A stretch of 14,431 nt of DNA from the NCBI GenBank assembly GCA_016875955.1, contig VGOH01000010.1:1-14431 (forward strand), read 5' to 3'. The stretch's first letter is position 1, and each line of letters starts with the position of its first letter. A program made the translations under genes and the position numbers. Below the pieces are notes generated by a model. That model did no database searches, was not told the DNA's origin, and was given only the letters and a program-made list of their open reading frames with translations. Positions 1 through 6,325 of this stretch are shown one piece after another. The stretch comes from Chloroflexota bacterium (GTDB lineage Bacteria; Chloroflexota; Dehalococcoidia; Dehalococcoidales; RBG-16-60-22).

Positions 1-78
1 CCCTCCCCGATTTATTCAATATCAGATTCTATCATAACTTCTGCTGGTTTCCAGGTTGTTTCTATCCCGGAATTATGA
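1..78 (+). CDS. Possible C-terminal tail of a gene cut by the left edge
   Basis: Reading frame 1 is open from the first base to a TGA at 76-78. It would encode about 25 residues ending in GFQVVSIPEL. A short hydrophobic/aromatic ending of the AGFxVV type is common at the C-terminus of Rossmann-like enzymes, but 25 codons carry almost no information and open runs of this length occur by chance. The other two plus frames do not look more coding, and the minus strand has an early stop. No function can be assigned. It is listed because, if real, it would lie just upstream of the next gene. Confidence 0.2.
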   Translation, partial: PSPIYSISDSIITSAGFQVVSIPEL

Positions 79-92
79 TAAATGGCAGCATA

Positions 93-121
93 TTGCAGTT
101 TAGCACGCTATGCGTTACAAT
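93..121 (+). promoter_or_regulatory. Candidate sigma70-type promoter for the small membrane protein gene
   Basis: A TTGCAG (93-98) is followed after 17 bases by TACAAT (116-121), which matches five of six -10 positions. The -35 is weak. Transcription would start near 128 and leave a leader of about 23 bases with a clear Shine-Dalgarno before the ATG at 151. This is seen by eye only; other AT-rich hexamers nearby could serve instead. Confidence 0.35.
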
Positions 122-150
122 TTCAGGACTCCCGGGTGAGGAGGATAAAA

Positions 151-519
151 ATGAAAACGTGGAAGCCAACCACCGCAGGCATATTAAACATCGTCACCGG
201 AGCGTTTAATGCCCTGGGCGTTATTGGGCTAATCATCGCCATACTGGTTATCAGTGGTGGCACCTATATTATGCGACTGCTACCGCCTGCTGAGGCCCCT
301 TTTCTGGCCCCCCTGATAAATACCATACTGGCACTTATCCTGGTTATCACCGTTATTCAAGCGGTACTGCCCATCATTGGTGGCATATTTGCCCTGCAAA
401 GAAAGAAATGGGGATGGGCACTGGCTGGCTCCGTCACCGCCATACTGGGCATGTTTCCGCTGGGTGTAGCCTCAACCATACTCGTATCACTGGCCAAGGA
501 CGAATTCGAGCCAAAGTAG
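151..519 (+). CDS. Small three-helix integral membrane protein of unknown function
   Basis: The 122-residue protein has three hydrophobic segments at about residues 11-36, 52-80 and 88-114. A short positive stretch (QRKKWGW, about 83-89) lies between the last two, and the tail is acidic (KDEFEPK). I chose the ATG at 151 because a strong purine-rich Shine-Dalgarno (GAGGAGG, around 138-144) precedes it. The frame extends upstream to an ATG at 82, but that would add a polar, unlikely N-terminus. The pattern resembles small DUF4064-like membrane proteins seen in Gram-positive bacteria and Chloroflexota, but I cannot name a family with certainty. It is transcribed towards the zinc-ribbon gene, with 54 bases between the two stops. 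There are no catalytic motifs. Confidence 0.8.
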   Translation: MKTWKPTTAGILNIVTGAFNALGVIGLIIAILVISGGTYIMRLLPPAEAPFLAPLINTILALILVITVIQAVLPIIGGIFALQRKKWGWALAGSVTAILGMFPLGVASTILVSLAKDEFEPK

Positions 520-573
520 GCCAGCTCCTGGCTATGGCAGGTATCTGAAAGCTAACTGAAAGCCGAACTCAGC

Positions 574-873
574 TTACTTACCCATTCTGACTTTACGATA
601 GCATTCGCTGCAGTATACCGGTTTGTCCCCACGCGGCTCAAAAGGTACCTGTGTCTCTTTACCGCATTCATCACATATCACAGAGAACATCTGACGTGGT
701 GACCTGTAACCGCTGGGGTCGGAACGCTCGGCCTTCCTGGCCCGGCGGCACTCGGGACAGCGCTTTGGTTCATTCTGTAAACCGCGAGATGAATAGAACT
801 CCTGCTCCCCGGCCGTAAATGTGAACTGCTGTCCACAGTCAGAGCACTGGAGCTGCTTGTCCTGAAAGCTCAT
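574..873 (-). CDS. Double zinc-ribbon protein (CxxC-x17-CxxC type)
   Basis: The 99-residue soluble protein carries eight cysteines in four CxxC pairs: C10/C13, C39/C42, C67/C70 and C88/C91. The first half (CSDCGQQFTFTAGEQEFY ... RCPECR) matches the probable zinc-ribbon family often called zf-trcl. The second half has exactly 17 residues between its CxxC pairs, the CxxC-x17-CxxC domain found in many archaea and Chloroflexota. Each half should bind one zinc ion; the partner, nucleic acid or protein, is unknown. The ATG at 873 is chosen because AGGAGG lies at the right distance upstream. An in-frame TTG at 921 would add 16 residues but has no comparable ribosome site. The gene has its own promoter candidate about 105 bases upstream. 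Confidence 0.85.
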   Translation of the reverse strand: MSFQDKQLQCSDCGQQFTFTAGEQEFYSSRGLQNEPKRCPECRRARKAERSDPSGYRSPRQMFSVICDECGKETQVPFEPRGDKPVYCSECYRKVRMGK

Positions 874-984
874 TGGACGACCTCCTCTCTTAAATATTTG
901 GTTCGAGTTTCGGCCATCCAATACCTATTCGATTTTGTGACATCTACCAGTGTATTTGACAACCTAGCACTAAACCCACAGGAT

Positions 985-1013
985 ATTATATGCTAAACCA
1001 CAAGGGTTTGCAA
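985..1013 (-). promoter_or_regulatory. Promoter candidate for the zinc-ribbon gene
   Basis: On the minus strand, TTGCAA (1008-1013) and a perfect TATAAT (985-990) are separated by 17 bases. Transcription would begin near 978 and leave a leader of roughly 105 bases before the ATG at 873. That is long for a small gene, but I see no obvious riboswitch fold in the leader. Confidence 0.55.
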
Positions 1014-1063
1014 AAAAACCTTTAAAATAAGGAAAGCTGACATGACCGCTATTTTATTTGCCA

Positions 1064-1255
1064 CTAAAGGCCCAGGTCAAGAAACAGCTTGCCCGCTTTG
1101 GCAATATTGTAATTCGGCATATCAAAAAAATTCACGGTCACCCTGTCGGCATCAATCTTGTAAACTTTTACGATGGTATTGGTAATCTCCTTGGCCACCT
1201 GTCTCTTCTGTTCCACGGTTCTACCCTCAAGCTGTCTGATAGTAACGATAGGCAT
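1064..1255 (-). CDS. 4-oxalocrotonate tautomerase family protein
   Basis: The 63-residue protein has the size and start of the 4-OT subgroup of the tautomerase superfamily. Proline follows the initiator methionine and would become the N-terminal catalytic base after processing. The opening PIVTIRQLEGRTVEQKR follows the 4-OT pattern, including Arg11 in mature numbering. Two other residues of the well-studied enzyme, Arg39 and Phe50, are replaced here by Thr and Ile, so the substrate is probably not 2-hydroxymuconate. The ATG at 1255 has a strong AGGAGG site. Only 21 bases separate it from the stop of the IPT/TIG-repeat gene upstream on the same strand, so the two are probably co-transcribed. 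No aromatic degradation genes are nearby. Confidence 0.88.
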   Translation of the reverse strand: MPIVTIRQLEGRTVEQKRQVAKEITNTIVKVYKIDADRVTVNFFDMPNYNIAKAGKLFLDLGL

Positions 1256-1276
1256 TTTTGCTTTACCTCCTTTTAT

Positions 1277-2947
1277 TTATCCCGTTCTTTTTTCCGCCCT
1301 ATGTATCATATACCAGATAAAGAATATAAATAAAGCCCCGAGCACAGCCAATGTATACGTGAGCCAGTCGGGCATGGTGGCTACAGGAGCTATTTTTATT
1401 TCCGTCGCCTCCGTCCATTCTCCCGCGTTTGAGGCACCGTCCACGGCGCGCACCCTCCAGTAATATGGCCTTCTCGGGCGCAGCAATTGGCTGGTACTGG
1501 AATCAATCTGATACTCTGAATCGGACAACGCTGTCTTCTCCAGAAATACGCTCCTGGCCGAGAAATCGGCATCCTGGGCCAACTGCAGGTTATAAGTCAT
1601 CGGCATACTCTGGTCAACCACGTCTTCCCAGTCAAGAAGTATCTCGTTTCCTTCCTTGACCACAATCAGCGCGCCCAGCAACAGGTTCGGCACTGCCGGA
1701 GCCTCCGATTCAACGGTGAACGTCATTTCTTTGGTATTGAGGCCATCGCTTATTATCATGACATGGTCACCGTGCCTGCTGATGGGGACATGGAAGGAGA
1801 GCAGGAATGCCCCCTCCGCATCAATGGCGGCCGACACTAATGACGCGCCATCGTATGTAATGGTCGCCGTCCCGCCAGCCACAAATCCGGTGCCGCTGAC
1901 GACCACTTCCGCACCGACATGGCCCGCCAGCCGGCTGATTTCAATGACCGCCGGCGCCTGAGGCGGTGCCGGAGACGGGGGTGCTGGAGAGCTAACTATG
2001 GTAAATTTGGTTATTTGTACTTCTTCACCGTCATCTATGGCTACCTCATACAGCCCCGCATCCAGTGCCGGTATATTGAATACAGCCACAAAATCACCCA
2101 CGCTATCGGTCTGTATGCTGGCCACTTCTGCATTAGCGAAATCTACGCTGATGTTTTCCCTTCTATCAAAGCCGGTGCCCAGAACCGTGACCAGCGTATC
2201 CGGTACACCAGATGTTGGATTGACGGTTACGTCAGGCCTCACGGTGAACTCGGCAATCACCTCGTTCTCGCCCTGAATAACGCTAATTTTGTGTTGGCCG
2301 GTGGTGCTCTTGGGAATAGTAACGTAAGCGGTGAATTCGCCGGAACTATCAGTCTCGGTCTCGCCACGGTCAACAATCAAATCGATGCCGTCATAATTGA
2401 TAGCGATATCTTCATCGGGAAAAAATTCCGTGCCGACAATTTTTACAGAATCGCCCACCATGCCTTTATCCGGGTCAATGGCAACAACGCCCAGAATGAC
2501 ATTGAATTCGGCGACTGCCCTGATTTTCGGTGCCAGAACATTGCCAAGATAATGACAAACGTAGATATAATAGAGGCCATCATGCACTTTTTCTTTAGCG
2601 GCGCCGTCATTTAATGCCTCTGGCACCTCAAATGGGATGTCAAACTCGCCTCTTTCATTTAACCAGACTCCCTCGGCGACGAGCTTGTACCTGGTAACCT
2701 CCTCATTTATGTCGTCATCAGTGGTCGCTTTTTGGCTGGAAAAGAATACCGCGGCAAATTTATCGGAATCGGCCGTGCTTTTATTAAATCCCTCGCCGGC
2801 AACTCTAATGGCATCGCCTACGGTTCCTTCAGAGGGTAAGACATATATCTCCCGCGGCTCCTGAGCTATTGCTGGCAGCCCGGGCCGGGCGAAAAGGCAG
2901 AGGGCAAACGTCAGCCAGGCCACGAAAATTACTTTTAAAAAGCTCAT
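1277..2947 (-). CDS. Secreted, membrane-anchored IPT/TIG-repeat protein with a fibronectin-like domain
   Basis: This 556-residue protein begins with a signal peptide, hydrophobic at about 4-20 and ending AIA before Q29. Four immunoglobulin-like IPT/TIG-type repeats follow at about 33-150, 154-237, 239-318 and 335-412. Each carries a VGD/VxVxGxGF-type strand motif. A proline-rich linker (SPAPPSPAPPQAP, about 320-332) separates repeats three and four. A fibronectin type III-like domain (about 418-520, with YYWRVRAVDGASNAGEW) precedes a single membrane helix (about 528-547) and a short basic tail. The predicted topology is outside the cell with a C-terminal anchor. It probably acts as a surface or envelope structural or adhesive protein; no catalytic motif is visible. 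The ATG at 2947 has a weak ribosome site but sits 38 bases below a near-consensus promoter. Confidence 0.85.
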   Translation of the reverse strand: MSFLKVIFVAWLTFALCLFARPGLPAIAQEPREIYVLPSEGTVGDAIRVAGEGFNKSTADSDKFAAVFFSSQKATTDDDINEEVTRYKLVAEGVWLNERGEFDIPFEVPEALNDGAAKEKVHDGLYYIYVCHYLGNVLAPKIRAVAEFNVILGVVAIDPDKGMVGDSVKIVGTEFFPDEDIAINYDGIDLIVDRGETETDSSGEFTAYVTIPKSTTGQHKISVIQGENEVIAEFTVRPDVTVNPTSGVPDTLVTVLGTGFDRRENISVDFANAEVASIQTDSVGDFVAVFNIPALDAGLYEVAIDDGEEVQITKFTIVSSPAPPSPAPPQAPAVIEISRLAGHVGAEVVVSGTGFVAGGTATITYDGASLVSAAIDAEGAFLLSFHVPISRHGDHVMIISDGLNTKEMTFTVESEAPAVPNLLLGALIVVKEGNEILLDWEDVVDQSMPMTYNLQLAQDADFSARSVFLEKTALSDSEYQIDSSTSQLLRPRRPYYWRVRAVDGASNAGEWTEATEIKIAPVATMPDWLTYTLAVLGALFIFFIWYMIHRAEKRTG

Positions 2948-2991
2948 GATTTCAGATTCTTACCAGCAGTTTATTTACCCTGTGAACTTTT

Positions 2992-3019
2992 ATTATAGCC
3001 CTAATTGAGATGATGTCAA
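2992..3019 (-). promoter_or_regulatory. Consensus sigma70-type promoter for the IPT/TIG-repeat gene
   Basis: On the minus strand, both hexamers are perfect consensus: TTGACA (3014-3019) and TATAAT (2992-2997), 16 bases apart. Transcription would start near 2985, about 38 bases before the ATG at 2947. The promoter begins only about 17 bases past the stop of the kinase-like gene. The IPT/TIG gene and the tautomerase are therefore likely expressed from here, independently of the genes upstream. Confidence 0.75.
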
Positions 3020-3035
3020 TACCTTTGATGGTGGG

Positions 3036-3608
3036 TCAAACAATTGACATCACAAACCCGGAAAACAGCGGCATCATGAAATTATCATTGACCGGCAGGG
3101 GGACAGCCTCAATCACGGTGGCACTTATGGAGCCGACGATAATGACTGTCATATCACTGACCAGGCCGAAGAAGTAGAATATGAAGCCCATGGCGATGCA
3201 GCTGAGAAAACAGGCCATATCCCCCTCCAGCGTCTTCTTGAGGGACCTGGTCCGGCCCACGGTGTGGCCGACGATGGCCCCGGTGGCATCACCAACGGCC
3301 AGGAAAGCTATCGCCAGCATGGCAATGTGTGTTTCAAAGGCCAGATACGCCAGAAATGAGGCCATTATCATATACAGGGCGCCCGTGGCACTGGTGGCTT
3401 CCGTTTCACGAACATAAAACCGGAACACCCTGAAAAACCACCTGTTTACCGTCGGAACGGCAAATCTGGCCAGCTCAAAGGCCAGCCACACCAGGGCCAT
3501 GACGCCGAGCGTTATCACCACGATGTTGCGGGGCAGGAATATCCCGGAGAGCGCCAGCGCCATGCCGCAACAGATGTGAAAAACACCCCGTCTGACAGCG
3601 GTACTCAT
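3036..3608 (-). CDS. Polyprenol/dolichol/phytol kinase-like membrane protein (SEC59/VTE5 family)
   Basis: The 190-residue protein is mostly hydrophobic, with about five or six membrane segments. It shows the motif order of the CTP-dependent polyprenol/dolichol/phytol kinase family: RRGVFH near the start, FELARF (44-49) followed by an RETE loop (68-71), GDATGAIVGHTVGR (106-119), KKTLEGD (124-130), and a C-terminal EAVPLPVNDNFMMP (167-180). Family members phosphorylate lipid alcohols such as dolichol, phytol or farnesol; the substrate here is unknown. The start at 3608 is preceded by a modest AAGGAAG site. It lies 47 bases downstream of the divergent PAP2 gene on the same strand, suggesting a shared transcript. 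Length is typical for bacterial and archaeal members. Confidence 0.82.
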   Translation of the reverse strand: MSTAVRRGVFHICCGMALALSGIFLPRNIVVITLGVMALVWLAFELARFAVPTVNRWFFRVFRFYVRETEATSATGALYMIMASFLAYLAFETHIAMLAIAFLAVGDATGAIVGHTVGRTRSLKKTLEGDMACFLSCIAMGFIFYFFGLVSDMTVIIVGSISATVIEAVPLPVNDNFMMPLFSGFVMSIV

Positions 3609-3655
3609 ATGTCTGCTTCCTTATTGCCGCTACGGTGATAGTGGTCAGGCCCCGC

Positions 3656-4096
3656 CTACACGGCAAGGAATGTAAACCAGAGCCATGCCACGATGATTCC
3701 CATGACCGACCCAACAATCACCTGAAAAGGAGTATGTCCGATGAACACCCGCAGGTCATGCTCCAGTTCGGCAATGGGTCGCCGGTACTTTAGCTCAGTA
3801 ATGATACGATTGAGGATGATGGATTGCCTGCCCACAGACTGCCGCACGCCAGCAGCGTCATACATCACGATGGCAGCGAGGATAACCGAAATCCCAAAGG
3901 CGACGCTGCCGATGCCTTCGACCATGGCTATTGAGGTGGCCAGCGCGCTCACCGTGGCCGAGTGTGCGCTGGGCATGCCACCACTGGCGACGGCGCGGCG
4001 CAGGTCAAACTGCCTTTTTCTTATCAGGCCGCTGAGCACCTTAATGAGTTGGGCCAGTGCCCAGGCGCAGGCAGGAGCGATGATAATGTTATTCAT
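3656..4096 (-). CDS. Divergent PAP2 family membrane protein (DUF212)
   Basis: The 146-residue protein has three or four membrane segments and the hallmarks of the DUF212/divergent PAP2 family: SGGMPSAHSA (38-47), DAAGVRQSVGRQ (80-91) and GHTPFQV (120-126). These correspond to phosphatase-like motifs of PAP2 enzymes, with Ser-His and Gly-His in the expected places, so a lipid-phosphate phosphatase role at the membrane is plausible but unproven for the family. The ATG at 4096 follows a GAGGTGAG ribosome site. The gene precedes the polyprenol-kinase-like gene, which fits a role in isoprenoid or other lipid phosphate turnover. A TGT-TATTAT extended -10-like sequence lies about 55 bases upstream (4153-4161, minus strand). 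Confidence 0.88.
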   Translation of the reverse strand: MNNIIIAPACAWALAQLIKVLSGLIRKRQFDLRRAVASGGMPSAHSATVSALATSIAMVEGIGSVAFGISVILAAIVMYDAAGVRQSVGRQSIILNRIITELKYRRPIAELEHDLRVFIGHTPFQVIVGSVMGIIVAWLWFTFLAV

Positions 4097-4283
4097 ACCT
4101 TATGCTCACCTCAGGGCAAGGGATTAATCTCAAGAGCGCCGGATACCTTTTGATAATAACACATTTAAATAACATCAATCTTCTCCGTACCGACAATTGC
4201 AGTACCGCTTGAAAAATCGGCCAGAATATCTAATAAGCGTAATACGCCACGATAAACCAGCCAGCGGACATGAGGTGTTGGTA

Positions 4284-4706
4284 CTAAAGAACCGCTATGG
4301 CATTGATTTCCACAAGCATCTCCTTAAAGATAAAGTCCGTGCCAACCAGAGTACTGGCCGGTTGCCTCTCCTTGAAGTATTTAGCCCGAATCTCGGCATG
4401 TTTCTCGCGCTCGCTGGCATTGCGCAGAAAAACAGTAACCTGGACAACGTCATGCAACGTCGCCCCTTCAACAGCTAATATGGACTTAATTTTCTCCAGA
4501 GACACCCTGGTCTGGTCCTCAAGGTCGCCTTCGTTTAATACCCGTCCCTTTGCATCTCTTCTGAGACCGTCCTGCCCCGAAACAAAGATTTGCTTGGTTA
4601 CGTTGCTTACCACAACTCCCGGCACGTAATAAAGGTGCTTCATCATCAATTTGTCTTTGTGTTCGTCTGGCAATATTTCCCAGCTGATTTGTTTTCTATT
4701 GGCCAC
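4284..4706 (-). CDS. RidA/YjgF/UK114 family protein
   Basis: The 140-residue protein matches the RidA (YjgF/YER057c) family: IFVSGQDG (40-47), VVQVTVFLRN (87-96) and the C-terminal block PASTLVG ... LVEINAIAV. Canonical RidA enzymes hydrolyse reactive enamine/imine intermediates and use an arginine in a PARS-type motif (Arg105 in E. coli). Here that position reads PAST, with Ser118 in place of Arg, so classical imine deaminase activity is doubtful. The start is a GTG at 4706, set by AGGAGG about 10 bases upstream; the nearby ATG is in another frame and soon meets a stop. The N-terminal 20 residues are a little longer than in typical RidA. It has its own promoter and probably forms a trimer like its relatives. 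Confidence 0.85.
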   Translation of the reverse strand: MANRKQISWEILPDEHKDKLMMKHLYYVPGVVVSNVTKQIFVSGQDGLRRDAKGRVLNEGDLEDQTRVSLEKIKSILAVEGATLHDVVQVTVFLRNASEREKHAEIRAKYFKERQPASTLVGTDFIFKEMLVEINAIAVL

Positions 4707-4744
4707 TTAGCATCGACCTCCTTTTCCGGAACACTGATAATAAG

Positions 4745-4773
4745 AATATCGGCCAGTTAAACTCATTTGTCAA
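4745..4773 (-). promoter_or_regulatory. Promoter for the RidA-family gene
   Basis: On the minus strand, a perfect TTGACA (4768-4773) is followed after 17 bases by GATATT (4745-4750), a four-of-six -10. Transcription would start near 4738, about 32 bases before the GTG at 4706. Confidence 0.55.
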
Positions 4774-4816
4774 ATCCAGTTTACTGCGGTACTATTTGCA
4801 TTTAGTTGTTCTTTTG

Positions 4817-4997
4817 CTCACCCCCTTAACCCCCCTCTCAAACAGGCTTGTCTTTTGCACTTAATTTTAATCATGTTTGAGAGGGGGGAAGAATTGGAGA
4901 GCGAGCTCCGCCCCCTCTCTTTTAAACTCCCCTCTCCAGCCATTAAGGCCCGTAGTCGTTTACCAGTGATTCTGGCAGGTGAGGGGGCAGGGGTGAG
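4817..4997. repeat. Structured non-coding element with competing inverted repeats and short terminal inverted repeats
   Basis: The gap 4707-5110 has no credible gene. Within it, CTCACCCC (4817-4824) and its exact reverse complement GGGGTGAG (4990-4997) bound a region of about 181 bases. Inside is a perfect 15-base inverted repeat, CCCCCCTCTCAAACA (4830-4844) against 4874-4888, with a 29-base loop. The purine arm GAGAGGGGG can also pair with CCCCCTCTC at 4911-4919 or CCCCTCTC at 4929-4936. A further small hairpin (CCAG/CTGG) lies at 4963-4975. The layout resembles small intergenic repeats or MITE-like elements, but no target-site duplication is evident and copy number cannot be judged from one window. 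Confidence 0.5.
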
Positions 4998-5046
4998 GCG
5001 TCAACTGCCAGCCAAAAGCAAATAAAACCTTAGAGATACTATCTGG

Positions 5047-5073
5047 TATTGGTCTATGATATTGGTCTATAAT
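5047..5073 (+). promoter_or_regulatory. Promoter/-10 region with tandem 13-base repeat before the M20 gene
   Basis: TATTGGTCTAT occurs at 5047-5057 and again at 5060-5070, giving a 13-base period. The second copy runs into a perfect TATAAT (5068-5073). No good -35 lies 16-18 bases upstream, so an activator bound to the repeat, or a repressor overlapping the -10, is possible. This would be the first promoter for the long plus-strand cluster, starting near 5080, about 31 bases before the GTG at 5111. Confidence 0.45.
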
Positions 5074-5110
5074 AGAGATTGTAATTGTTCCGATTTTTAA
5101 CCGCGATGGA

Positions 5111-6301
5111 GTGCCGGTATTGGATGCCAGTGAGCTGAAGTCTAGGGTCATCAATGAGGTGGACAGGCACGGTGACGAGCTCAAAGAGCTGAGCCTCAGG
5201 ATACACCGTAATCCCGAAATTGCTTTCCAGGAAGAGAAAGCGGTTGCCTGGCTCACTGACTACCTGCAGACGAAGGGTTTCGCCGCAGAAAAAGGTATCA
5301 GCGGACTGAAGACCGCCTTCCGGGCAGCCTATGGGAAAGGGAAACCGGTCATTGCCCTGCTGGCGGAGTATGACGCGCTGCCCAAGCTCGGTCATGCCTG
5401 CGGGCACAATATTATTGCCACCAGCGCCGTTGGTGCCGGGATGGCAGCTAGGGCGGTGGTGGATGAGCTTGGCGGCACGGTGCAGGTACTGGGCACACCG
5501 GGTGAGGAAAGTGGCGGCGGCAAGGTTTATATGGTGAAAAGGGGCGCTTTTAAGGGTGTGGATGCGGTCATGATGGTGCACCCGGCGGGGCTGAACACGG
5601 CTACCACCAAATTCCTGGCGCTCCAGACGCTGGAGGTTGAATTCTTCGGCAAGCCGGCGCATGCCGCCGCCAGACCTGAAGCGGGCATCAATGCGCTGGA
5701 AGCCATGCTCCTGTCTTATGCCGGCATAAATTCCCTGAGGCAGCACATCAGGGACGGCGCCCGCATCCACGGCATTATCACCGACGGCGGTGAAGCGCCC
5801 AACATCGTGCCCGCGCACACCGCGGGCCGTTTCATCGTTCGGGCGGCGGAAGATAGCTACCTGGAAGAGCTTAAAGTCAGGGTGCTGGGCTGTTTTATCG
5901 GTGCCGCCACTGCCACCGGAGCCAAATTGAAGTACCGGTGGGGGGAAACTCGCTATGCCCCGCTGCGCAATAATTTCACACTGGCCCGTCTGTTCCGGAA
6001 AAACCTGCAGTCGCTGGGCAGACGTGTCCACCTGGTCGACCCCAGAATAAGCTTTGGCAGCAGCGATATCGGCAATGTCAGCCAGGTGGTTCCCAGCATT
6101 CATCCGTTAATCGCCATAGACACGGCCAGAGCCGTCACTCACTCCCCTCAGTTTGCCGAAAGGGCGGCCTCTGAGGTCGGAATGCGCGGCCTGACGGATG
6201 CCGCCAAGGCCTTGGCGATGACTGTGGTCGACCTGTTGGCGGCGCCAGCGGCGCTGGGCGAGGTTAAAAAAGAGTTTCAAAATGGTAAAAATTCGGGATA
6301 A
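5111..6301 (+). CDS. M20 family metallo-amidohydrolase (M20D, AbgB-like)
   Basis: This 396-residue protein of the M20 peptidase/amidohydrolase family most resembles the M20D/p-aminobenzoyl-glutamate hydrolase AbgB-like group. Visible metal-site and catalytic motifs are AEYDALP with Asp88, GHACGHN with Cys97 and His99, GTPGEESGGGK with Glu132/Glu133, and MVHP with His157. A dimerisation/lid insert with FFGKPAHAAARPEAG follows, and a late THSPQFAE supplies a further His. It should hydrolyse an amide bond of a small N-acyl amino acid or peptide-like substrate in the cytoplasm; the true substrate is unknown. The GTG at 5111 has little ribosome site. An in-frame TTG at 5120 has GGAG eight bases upstream and is a serious alternative, nine bases (three codons) downstream. 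It lies 24 bases before plsX. Confidence 0.9.
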   Translation: MPVLDASELKSRVINEVDRHGDELKELSLRIHRNPEIAFQEEKAVAWLTDYLQTKGFAAEKGISGLKTAFRAAYGKGKPVIALLAEYDALPKLGHACGHNIIATSAVGAGMAARAVVDELGGTVQVLGTPGEESGGGKVYMVKRGAFKGVDAVMMVHPAGLNTATTKFLALQTLEVEFFGKPAHAAARPEAGINALEAMLLSYAGINSLRQHIRDGARIHGIITDGGEAPNIVPAHTAGRFIVRAAEDSYLEELKVRVLGCFIGAATATGAKLKYRWGETRYAPLRNNFTLARLFRKNLQSLGRRVHLVDPRISFGSSDIGNVSQVVPSIHPLIAIDTARAVTHSPQFAERAASEVGMRGLTDAAKALAMTVVDLLAAPAALGEVKKEFQNGKNSG

Positions 6302-6325
6302 GAGCTTGTCTCCCAGAGGATACAG

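Noticed and set aside
520..533. Short inverted repeat GCCAG/CTGGC between the converging first two genes
   Set aside because: Five base pairs with a three-base loop and no T-run on either side; not convincing as a bidirectional terminator.
956..961. Plus-strand TTGACA
   Set aside because: No -10 at proper spacing, and no plus-strand gene lies downstream.
1012..1032. Possible terminator after the tautomerase gene (short stem followed by seven Ts on the minus strand)
   Set aside because: The stem (CCTT/AAGG) is only four base pairs, and the T-run adjoins the -35 of the zinc-ribbon promoter. It is too weak to call.
1919..2614. Plus-strand open frame of 231 codons inside the IPT/TIG gene
   Set aside because: The minus-strand frame has a signal peptide, repeats and a membrane anchor; the plus frame has no ribosome site and no recognisable domain.
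4185..4207. Near-symmetric CCGTAC ... GTACCG around CAATTG upstream of the divergent PAP2 gene
   Set aside because: The arms are off by one base from the centre of symmetry and mismatch at one position; likely chance.
5054..6103. Long minus-strand open frame (349 codons) opposite the M20 gene
   Set aside because: It is the antisense shadow of a well-conserved metallo-amidohydrolase, and its predicted protein is His/Arg/Gln-rich without any family motif.
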